Assembly (NCBI GenBank): GCA_944470555.2
Contig: OX104130.1
Location: forward strand, 70,933,160-70,997,159
From: Heterobilharzia americana
Lineage: Eukaryota; Platyhelminthes; Trematoda; Strigeidida; Schistosomatidae
Length of the DNA stretch: 64,000 nucleotides
Direction of reading: 5' to 3'
Shown here: positions 33,891-44,700 of the stretch, one piece after another
Layout of the letters: each line of letters opens with the position of its first letter
How positions within the stretch are numbered: the stretch's first letter is position 1
The notes under the pieces: model-generated
The model's input: the letters and a program-made list of their open reading frames with translations, nothing else
Database searches by the model: none
Told to the model about the DNA's origin: nothing
Program-made: the position numbers and the translations under genes

Positions 33891-34105
33891 CCTAGATGGT
33901 TATGGTTAGCAGAAGGATCCAGGATGCGCGTTTCGTCCTATTTGGGACTTGTCATAACCAACTAAATCACCATAACTGACATTCAGGCAATATCGAGGCA
34001 TCCGCATAAGAGCCCATATGCCAATAAAGGTCGAACAATTCGATCCTATGAAATAACGGAGAATTACAAGTATATCAATAAATAGTAACAGCTACCGTGA
34101 CCGTT
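33891..34105 (-). repeat. S-alpha-like SINE piece with decayed hammerhead
   Basis: On the - strand, 33915-33959 reads 'AAGTCCCAAATAGGACGAAA', then CGCGCATCCTGGATCC. This is stem II, the GAAA box and the cleavage-side strand of the known schistosome satellite hammerhead. The CUGAUGA box is replaced by TATGACA, so this copy should be inactive. The segment 33980-34025 ('GGCATATGGGCTCTTATGCG') recurs at 36128-36165 on the + strand. A (TA)n run follows at 34107-34138. Confidence 0.75.
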
Positions 34106-34106
34106 G

Positions 34107-34138
<32 letters not shown>

Positions 34139-35584
34139 GCATTCCGTTTTCACTGAGTTCATCAAGGGGTGATACCTCAAATGCATTAGTAGTTTCGTTA
34201 ACTAGAATTGCGACTCTACATATTATTCTTCTGGATACCTGGGGATAAAAAATAATAACCTTCAAAATAAAGTATTGCTTCCTTTCTCTTGATGCTTATT
34301 GGTAGCTTGAAACAGATGTACTTATATACATTCACAAGTACCCCAGATTCTAAACTAGTGATATCTTGGAGTTATATTTAAGAACAGTTATCTGATAAAT
34401 TATAAATTTACGTATTTTATTATAACTTGTCTACTCCTAATCGATGATTTTTGGAAAGCATTATACATAAGTCGTATTGATATCTGATACATGATTGGTA
34501 CATATTTTGGGTAAAAATGTTTGGTTGATATGTTCGTCCACTATTTACCTGATGTTTCAGTGTATTACTGTTCTTATGTCATTTTTTCCATGCTATTTAG
34601 TCGATGTAGTCAATTTAAAAACACACTTCCTTTCTACCTGGTTAACTTAGACGTCATCTTTCAAACCAAAAACTTTATCGATAATTTCACAATGTGTTAA
34701 AATATCTGACTATTCTTTTTGATAGTAATCATCAAGGCATTCAAAACATTTTTTTGGAAGTTTAGTTTTAATTTACACTAGAGAAAATGTACCTTGATCA
34801 GCAGGACATAAGAGAAATAATAATAATAATAATAACAATAATAATAGTAGCAGCAATGTTAGGAGAAACTTGGTCAAATACCTAAGTGCTCAGTGATAAG
34901 TTTTAAACGCGGCAAGAATTGTATGTTATATGCTCATCGAAAAGAACACCAGGACAATGTATGCGGAAGAACTGCATGGAAAACAAGTGACTAATATCTA
35001 AATGATGAAGATTTACAAAACGAATTACCTCTCAAAAGATGGGGAAAATGCACGATTACTCAATAATAATAATAAAATGGAAAGTAATTAAAAACACACG
35101 TTTAAGCAGGTATACACATATTATAGACACGGTAGTTACACCAAGAAACATGAATATATGGATATACATGTGCATGTGTGTACGTGTATAAATAGATTAT
35201 TTGCATATGTAATCTGTCCTTTTCTCGCATCACATTAAAGTATAGATTAAAACACATAAGTGAATAAATAAATATTATAAGTAGGAGAAGGTATGAACAA
35301 CAGAAAAGGGTAATATGATACAACAACGAAATATTTAATTTAATAAATAATGGGAGCATATTATTAAGGTCTCCTAGTTGCCAGAAATCTAAGGAACACT
35401 TTGAATCGTGTATCAATAATAATAATAAACACCTTACTTCACGGTATGTAAGTGATGAGACTAGTAACAACAATTTAAAGGTTTTCTATAAGCTAGAGAT
35501 CAAATAAACGGTGATATGCATCCATCTGAAGAATTTCGGATTGTTTATCAGATCATACGGTCGGTTAACTACCACCAACGTTTG

Positions 35585-35646
<62 letters not shown>

Positions 35647-35694
35647 GCTGAAGAAGAGATTCATGAGAAGGGAAAAAGATATACAATGATAAAA
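34139..35694. other. Region downstream of the APBA gene
   Basis: Probable 3' flank and possible 3'UTR of the - strand APBA gene. Contains AAT-rich runs near 34818-34850 and a (TA)n at 35588-35641. I see no clear polyadenylation hexamer on the - strand. Confidence 0.5.
35588..35641. repeat. (TA)n microsatellite downstream of APBA stop
   Basis: About 27 TA units begin 54 bases past the APBA stop on the - strand. This mirrors the TA run just after the CWF19L2 stop. Confidence 0.97.
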
Positions 35695-35766
35695 TCATAT
35701 ATAACGAGGAATAATCTGTCCCGTCAGCAAACGGAAAACTGAGGTAGGCATTGTTCTTATATGTAT
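35695..35766 (-). CDS. APBA1: APBA last exon (conserved C-terminal tail)
   Basis: After the acceptor CAACACAG (- strand), 23 codons '[20 protein letters not shown]' + RYI run to TGA. This is plainly the family tail ('IxMKTMPxxxFRLLTGQExPxYI'). It joins in phase 0 to the GAA|GTAAGT donor at 36979. It is too short for ordinary gene finders. In mammalian X11 the terminal -YI folds back onto PDZ1, and Tyr-Ile is kept here. Confidence 0.93.
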   Translation of the reverse strand: MHIRTMPTSVFRLLTGQIIPRYI

Positions 35767-38700
35767 CTGTGTTGATATAGGAAAAGAAAAAATGATATAA
35801 AGTAGTAGTTAAATAAAACCATTAAAATGAAAACCTGTTACGTAGATTAATACATCAAATAAATAAAAATGTGTGCGATAACTCAACTATGTAGTAAACA
35901 GTTAACTATAGCCAAGTCCTGGTGTACATCTGTTTACATTAAACAATTTACCTTCATACTCTTGCTCCCACCGGGATTCGAACTCGGAACCGGTCGCTCC
36001 AAGAGTCCAGGCGTTATCCACTAGACCACTGAGCCACGACAGTCACTTCTTGTGTGATGGGTATAGCTTTAGTGTTATTGCTTGTATTATACAGTCGTTG
36101 ACTGGACCGAATTGACCAGTCTCTATTGGCATATGGGCTCCTACACGGATGCCTCGATATTGCCTGTGTTCTTAATTATATAGATCGATCAATTTAGTCA
36201 AATCAGCGAGGGTGTAATACAAGCGATAACGCTGAGTTAGATTATTCCTAATGTGGATTCCCAAAAAATTGTTCTATACAGTGACTGAAAAGATGACATG
36301 GGATATAATATATACTTGTAACAACTTCGACGTGTTTGAAATAAAATAATTCTAACGGTTCGTTTAAGAAGGTCACATAATAATTCTACTACAATTATTT
36401 ATTTCATTTCAAACACGCTGAGATTTTGAAATGACTGGAGAGATTTGTAGCTCGGGATGGGGATGATAGTGGTTCGCTGTCACGGTGTGACAAAAATCTC
36501 TTCTCTAACTTACAGGTGGACAACACACAAGATAGAAAAAAACACTACCTAGAATTTGAATATGCTTCACTTCATTGTGAAGTTAGTGCTGGAAATTTCA
36601 CTAAGCCTGGTGACGAAACGATCATGGTAAACAATTAGAACTTCGAGAACACCAAGCCAAAACCACGCTGACATTGTGATAAGTTTAAGTTTAAAGACGG
36701 GTGAGACATACGAGAACTTTGGAACAATAAACTTCATATTCTAAAGATTCTGACTATAAAATTAATAGGAGTATGACAGAAGAAACCTATTAACATTCTC
36801 ATATCCCACAATACTCAATTCGAAACATATGACAATAAACTTTATTCAGAGACATCCCAAAGCATTGTTGAGATACCCTAATATTTATCCTGCAGAAATA
36901 CGACATAGATGGTTAGATATTGGTTTTCCCTTTCAAAGGAATGAATTCAACAGTGATTTCATTCAACTTATTACTTACTTCGCCAACTGAAGTAGCTAAA
37001 AGTTGTACAATCTTTTCATGTGACACAGCGACTACACTTTCACCATTAATTTCAATAATTCTATGATCTACACGTATTCCACCTCGTTCAGCAATACCAC
37101 CACGTAGTAAACTACATATCACTCCATCTTGAACACTGAATCCAAGTTGATAATTTAAGTTTGGACGACGAATAAGTACTTCAACAACAGGTGGACAGTT
37201 AATAACCATCAATTTAACAGTTGCACAACTTCGACAATTCTAAAAGAAATATTGATAAAAACAGATAAACTTTAATTACTAAACAGGCAGTTCTAAACAT
37301 GTTAATTATAAATTGAAAACATATAAATTTCCATAGTGTAAATAGTGTGCATTTACGCACCTATCAGTAATTAAACATTTTGGAGCGAAAAAAATAAACG
37401 TTAAGATCCTGCAAGCAATTATAAAACCAGAGCTGAAAGTACCAACAAAAATATGACAACACTAAAAATCTTAGTTAGTAAAAATGATCAATCTCAAAGT
37501 AGTTTTTCTCAAGTGGTAAACAATCATTAGGAGTGTGCTGACCAGTAAAAGACAGCCAAAGCAAGCTTATGTCTATTAAATCACCACCAATTATCATAAT
37601 GTATTGTGACATTGTCCAACTATTGTTACCACAGTTTTGACTGTGTCGACAGGTATACACACCAATTAAGTGTAACCACATTGATTAACTTTCACATTCT
37701 TGTACTTCTAAAAACAATATGAATTCACTGACAGACTACTAATCTAGTGACATATAACGTAACATGATTTACTTTTGATACACAACTGAGATTCTCATAG
37801 TTCATATCAAATGAAACACTGTAACAACTAGTGGTTGAAGTCTGTAATATCAAAAAAGTAGACAGCCATTAAAATGGTTGTTAGGTATTCATCGAGGCAC
37901 AAACACCACTGCACATACATTTACCAGTGAATTCCTTGAGGGGAGTACATAAGGTCATAGTGACTATATGACAGACGTACAAACTGATATGACAACAGTA
38001 TAAACTGTGGCCCTACTATGTCCTACTTCAAATCAGCTCAGAAAGAAAAGAATGCAAACAAAACCGTTAACAACTGCAAAACTAGGGGACGCATAAAGCT
38101 AGAATAAGAATACACAATGGTAAAACCTTTATGATGAAAATGAGTCGTGAGTGTATTCCTATCAGTAGGATCAATTAGGAACAATGTCAATTGAATTTCT
38201 TTATTTTCAATTCTGATTATTCCGCTAAGTTAAAGAGGGAAGTTCACATAAATCAGAACTGTATTTGGTGCCACCATTTCTATTGTAATCAAAATCTTCA
38301 GCGTAAAAGACTTTCATATAGTCAGCAGCTACGCAAGTGAAACGCAAGGGAGAAGAAAAACTCAATCTGAACTCCCTAATGTAAAACGAGGAATCGACAT
38401 AAACTGAGCTTATTTGTTAGGTGGTGTAGAGAATCTCAGCATTAAGCAAGCAGCCATTTTTTCTGAACCCCAACATTATATAGATCTTGTTTCAACCTTA
38501 ATCACCAACCCATTATATAAAAAAACATTTGTCAAACTATAGTTATCCGTCAGTAAATGTTTAACTGGATTTCATGTAAAAGTTTCGAGAAATACTATTG
38601 TCAGACTATTGTAAAAGATGGTCAGAGGAATAGACACCATCAACAAAATACAGCTTACCTTGATTATTTGTTGACATGTTAAAAGAGGAAGTCCAACTAA

Positions 38701-41700
38701 GCTTTGACCATTCACAGCCACTATTTGATTACCAATGTTGAGTTGTCCACATCGTGCAGCTGGACCAGTTGGGTGCATATTTGCTAATAAAGCAGTCGGC
38801 AGTAGACTACCCCAACCTGACTCAACAATTACAACACCCAATGCCTCACCTTTCTGTTTCGGTATAGTAACCTAAAAATGAAGGCATTTAACCAAATACG
38901 CTTATAAGTATGGTGATAGATATCTGTAGTTTGAGTCTTTACATCCTAACCTTTCGATTTCACTTTAGCAGAGTCATATTTAATGCAACTTTTCTAAGAA
39001 GTGAAGTTGGTATTCCCTGAATGGGTATTTACGAAGGTAACTGCAGAGAGGTGATTGACCCATTATACTTTCGCCTCAATTTGAAACATTACCATAAATG
39101 CACATAGGAGATATGGAAACTTCACTTCTTTGTGAAGTTGCACTGAAGATGACACCCAGAGTGAAGTTAAGAGGTGTGTCCATAAAAATCTACGACCAGC
39201 ACTAGATGACTGATTGAGATAAATAATATAAACATCGCTATGTAGATTACAGCAAGAGTGAAACAATTAGTCTGTTTGCAACCGCATAGTTGACCACTTA
39301 TATCATAACATATCATCCTACACATTTGATGCGAACTAAATTAAGGTGCAATTTATGTATTTATAGCCATTAGAGCATATAATCTTACTAACTTGCTGCT
39401 TCTGGTCTTCCATGATCACATACAATCAGAAACGATGAGTACAGTGGATGGCTAAGTATATTATAACCTCATCCAGTCAGTTGGAAACATGAAGTAAAAT
39501 AATAGTTCAGAATCGCTTCCATTATTAGGGTTATCGATGCACTACCACTAGCCCTGTTGATAGCCTTGAAAGTTATACGCTATCCCACATCATATCTGCT
39601 GCCTTCTTACATAATATACCGGATGAAACACCTTTTGCAGATTAAGAAAAAGTGAGAGGACTACGAAAAATCAGTAGTAAAACTTGAATTATGATAGATG
39701 ACATTTGGTGGAGTTTTTTTATAGCAAAACAAATTGTACTGTAAATAAAATACTTCCAGCAACCTTTGTTGATGCGTTAAAATAAAAATTTGAGAGTTTG
39801 ACATTTACAGCCATCAAGACAAAGATTACTGTTCAATGTTAGTTGAGTTATTGATTTCAGAACAATCTAATGTGAAGATGACAAGTATTGAACTGTGATG
39901 CAGCATTAACATCAACTAGCGACACTAGTCTCAATTGTAACGATAAAAAAGAGAAGGAAAATCACCTTGAGATAAGATAAACACCATAAATAATAAACCG
40001 ATCCCCTCCCGATCAAGAAAACTACTTTGGCTTCAATGATTCAGGATGTATTATCACAAGTTTGATAAACAAGATAGGTTTAGGGACAAAATTCAAAGCA
40101 GAGGTATTACATATAGAGAAACACATTAAAACATGCTAGATATGCCTATTAAAACTGTAAAGAATGTTATGTTAAAAAAATGACAGCGTCTTGAGGAAAT
40201 CACTTCGAATCACTAGTCTTACAATGAAATCTTAAGTACAAGTGATAATGAACTGTTTATCTTTCTTCGGAAAAGGAGGTGTAGTTTTAATGGGTCTATA
40301 TGACTGTTCAACGTAGTAGTGTTCGAAAACAACAACCGGGTCGCCGTATCCGCTTGGAATCGTAGTGTCAAATAAAACCATGAAATAGCTAAACCACATC
40401 CTATACAAACCAAAAAAACTCAGTCAACTAAGAAGAAATGACCAACGGTAACTACAAAGCCAAGTGCGATGACTAAGAACACTATCACGTAGGACAGTCA
40501 AGTACATCAGTATTACAACGCCAACATGAGCACAAGCTAACTAAAACGTTGTGGTATGAAGTCTCTCATCTGACTACACTTAGACAACTTCAGTATACTA
40601 GAACGTGCAAAGACGAGGAAATTAAAATTATATAAAGGATATCTCAAAGTTGTGTAGTTATCTTGATATGACTATGGACAATAAATTATGTTTGAAACGT
40701 AATCTAGTAAACAATACTGCTACACTGTGTGATAAATCTAATAAAGCAATAAAAATAGAACGTGCAAACTCGAATGCAACCGAAGAATTCTTTGAAGTAT
40801 CGTACTCAAGCAACTTAGAAATAAGTTGCCACATTGATCTGGATGCATTAACGGACCTATTCGAAATAAATTAATTACAGAAGAAAAAGTGTTTACAATG
40901 TCCAGAATAGTTCAATTTAACTGTTCACTTTGTTCAGTAATATTAATTCCATAGCCTAATTTGACAGCTTCATACCAGAACAATTGCAAAATGTGATAGT
41001 GACGTAACAGCTCCCAAAAGAAACATGGGTAACACCATAATTTACCACACTAATGATGAACTCAGAAACTAGGTAGGTATTTATAAACGCAAAAAGTTGG
41101 AATCGAATTCAGATCAATGTTACTTAACGGTTGACAGTTCAATTAATAGAAGGGGAATACACAACTCTATAAATATCATTATTATTATTTGTCCCTTGGG
41201 TTCCTAGTGGAATATAGGGCTTCAGTTTCACGTCTCCATTTCACTCTCTTCTATGCAGTCTTTTCAACTTAGCTCCACCACTGCTCACAACCTTTCATTT
41301 CTTCCTCATACAATCTCTTACATGTCACACTCGCCTCAGACGCACAACTCGTCGGTTCCCATATAGGTTCCAATCAACGGCCTAGCATAGTCTAGCGGGT
41401 GATGTCCCAAAACCGTCTTCTCAGTGTACACCCAATCCAATCCATCTCCATTTTCTTCTACATGTTAGTTGGGTGACAGCTTCTTGGTTGGTTCGTTGCC
41501 AGCCACCCAGACACAGTTCCGTGTTGCTTATTCTTTCTGGCCTTCTAATATGATCTTCAATATCGATGAAGCGTAGGTCACACCTGTTGATTGATGTCTG
41601 TAGTTTGTTCGAAATGCTTTCCGTAACGTGCCGCCAAGTCCCTCAACCATCACATAGAAGCACTGACTTCACTGACATTAGTATTGAAAATCCAGATCTC

Positions 41701-44700
41701 GTTCACGCTTTATGTTTAATGGAGAGCAGTGCAGTAGATCTCCACACTGATTTCAGATTAACGAACGCCTATCTTGCTTTTCTAATCCTGACTTTGAAGT
41801 CCTCATCTGTGCTTGTGCCGCCTGTAGTTGAAACGGTGCTGCCTAGACTGATGAAAGAGACTACTTCCTTTAGGTTTCTCGCGTTGATGGTGACTGGTGC
41901 TTGTAGTAGTAGTAGTTGTTGTTGTTGTGGTTCTTGGTTACCTTCATCACCTCTGTCTTCTCCACGTTCACCTGAAGGAAGTCAAGTCTTCGCTGCCCGG
42001 CCTCTTCTGTCAACTTGGCAGTTTTTGCCTGTAGATTTTAGAGTTTGTACGACAAGACATTTGACATAAATCATCATCAGCGACATCCAGATCTTCTTTT
42101 GGGGTCTTTTCATCGGTCCAGTAAGCGTATGCCCATCTTCTCGCCCCTCATGGTTTGTTGCATGATCCAGTCCACCACAATCAAGAAGAATAAATATCAT
42201 AGATGGATAAAATAAAACTAATCACCTCTATATGACTTTTTTTTTGGAGGGGCTTGTGGGGATTTGGAAATATTTCAAGGTTAATACCTACTTGAAAAAA
42301 AAACTTGGTATTCAGCTTGAAATATTTCTAGATCCCCATAACCCTCTCAAAGAAAAATCAATTAAACTGGTTGTCACTGGTGACTAGCTTCGAAAGGTGA
42401 TTCCCGAAGTTCCAATGAGCAGCCGTGACCAGTGGGGCTAGCCTGGTCATGAGGACAGTTACTCGACGATGACACTGGATGACGGTTGCGCTATTTCGTG
42501 TTAGAAATAAGGACTATTAGATTCTGACCCAGTGGCTCAATGATAACGTGCTGGCTACGGAACCTGACGGTCGCGGATTCGGTCCCTGGAGGGGTCGTGG
42601 GTGCGCACTGCCGATGAGTCCCGTGCTAGGACGAAACAGCTGTCCAGTGCTCCCAGATTTCCATTGTTCCTCCAACTGATGTTAATCCACGATGAATACC
42701 AACTTGGAACTCTATATGACGTTTGAACGCCGACAAAAAATAATTATAAAATAGTTTGTAATATCATTCAATCTATCGAAATAAGAAAACAAGAAATATC
42801 AATTTTACTGTCTTGACAAAATCTTCATACTCATATTCTTTCAGCCTAACATTTTGATAAAAGAAACTGTGATTAACCACTTTTTGAATACTGATCACAT
42901 CAGCTTTCTAATGACTAAATTTTAATCCCTATTAGTTTACAGTCTTATGATAATTCACATGCTTACATAACCTATTCGTTTTTGCAACTTCCTGATGATA
43001 ACCTTCTATGTACTGCTGCATTCTTCACATTTTCTATCCGATCTAATACAAATTGCCATTCATTTTTACTAGGAAATGTGATTCGCATTTTTTGCACCTA
43101 TGAAAATCACTGGTCTAGTGTTATTTGCTCTACTCTTGTTATGTTGTGTGATACGACTGTCCAGACGCTTCAAAGAAGGCCAGAATTCATGAAATCTTTC
43201 ATAGTCAATCACAATACTCCTAAGTTTGGAGGAAACACGTAAATATCAGATTTTCTAGAATGGTGAAATGAATAAAGAATGGTCATTTAGAAAGGCATGG
43301 AAGAACCAAGGCCACTGTAAGTATATGTAAATCGCTGTTTCTTGCATTTATAATTTGACACTGCAGTACATTTTTTTGTTTCACCGTTTTTTCTGCTTCC
43401 AGAAGAATTGAGCGACCACCAAGGACAGAGTTTGAAGGTCATTGTTCAGATGTCCACACGTACATATCAGGTTATAAAAATTCCTATATATCCAAAGTAC
43501 GCTATGTAATTATTATTATCACTGATATATCCATTTTAGGATGTATTGCAGCTGATGATCAATAGTGAAATAAAATGAGCTAATTTAATGTTATGAAATC
43601 AATTTATTCTTCCTTTGTCCAAAATTATGAGGGGGGAAAACGTGTCACAATTCATAGTTTCTTTAACTAAAACTACCGTAAATACATAAAGAATCCTATT
43701 TGAGACATAAATATAAATACGCATACCTCTTTATGATTGTCTTTATCACAGAATAACGAAAGTTCATCACAGAATATTTCTTGTTGCTTTAGGACATCAT
43801 CATAATCCAATTGTTTTATAATACCTAAATCTTCAATACCATTTTCTTTAAGAAAATCTAGATAAGCCAACTGAAATGCATGTCCAACTGTTTGAGCAAT
43901 TAACTGGGCCTGAAAAATAATAACAATCAAAATCGAATAATATATGTATATTCGCTGTAATATTCAAAAATGTTCACCCTAAAAACTAAATAATATATAA
44001 AATTATCAAAAATACAACATCACATAAATTTTCTACTTTTAGCTTTCTTTTTACAAGCTGCAGTTATTTAAGAGCCAACCAAACACTTTATCAACAAATC
44101 AAATTCCTTATATTGTTAAAATGTCTGCCAACAGGAAGCGTATGGGAGCTGCTTACTATCCCGTTTCCTGTTTTATTATCCTCACTGTCACAACAGTGAA
44201 ATATTAGGTGAAACCTTTAATGATCAATATATTCTATATTGCGATGACTCGATATACATAGTTAATAGACCTAAGCGAATTCACATTGATTACATAATAA
44301 GTCAGTTGGTTTAACCCATATGTCAAATGAAGCTCACAGTAAGTACTCGTATGTAAGCGATTTTTAAAGGCATCCTGACAATGTCAGCAGTTGTCATTTT
44401 TGTATGCTAACACCACTCACAACAGATTCTTATAAATACATATATTTGTACGAAACGAACGAAATGCGCTCAGCTAACTGGTGCACATTCGTGTAGTAGG
44501 CAATGAACCCCATCTATTATGTGTGAACTAGTGATACTACCGCTCTGCTCAAACCACAATCGGTGGGGCAGGGCTCGAACCCGTGACCCAATAGCTGGTA
44601 GTCATCTCCTTAAGCCACTGAACCACAGCTGGATGCAAGCAACCGGTCTCAACAAAAAGCGATTATATACATACATATATATATAGCCTTCTGACCGGAA

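Larger units (their letters stand above)
35767..36978. other. APBA intron 7 with SINE and small foldback
   Basis: Contains a tRNA-like SINE head (35960-36045, -), a piece shared with the S-alpha-like copy (36095-36180, +) and a small foldback (36331-36417). The strip 36913-36978 directly after the donor is open in frame, giving an alternative retained-intron C-terminus. The rest is unassigned. Confidence 0.6.

Noticed and set aside
35102..35473. 123-codon - strand Leu/Tyr-rich ORF
   Set aside because: Composition matches AT-rich noise; no family resemblance and no supporting signals.
35486..35698. 70-codon - strand ORF
   Set aside because: Runs through a TA microsatellite and overlaps the last codons of the APBA tail in another frame.
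35960..36045. Functional tRNA gene on the - strand
   Set aside because: A and B boxes are present but the acceptor arms do not pair and the T-stem has a mismatch; a SINE head is the better reading.
36913..37239. PDZ2 exon ending at the stop at 36913 as the normal gene end
   Set aside because: A strong GTAAGT donor at 36978 and a perfect conserved tail exon at 35695-35766 make this a read-through into the intron.
41566..42069. 167-codon + strand ORF
   Set aside because: Antisense shadow of the family B LINE on the - strand; a similar shadow appears at 15060-15287.
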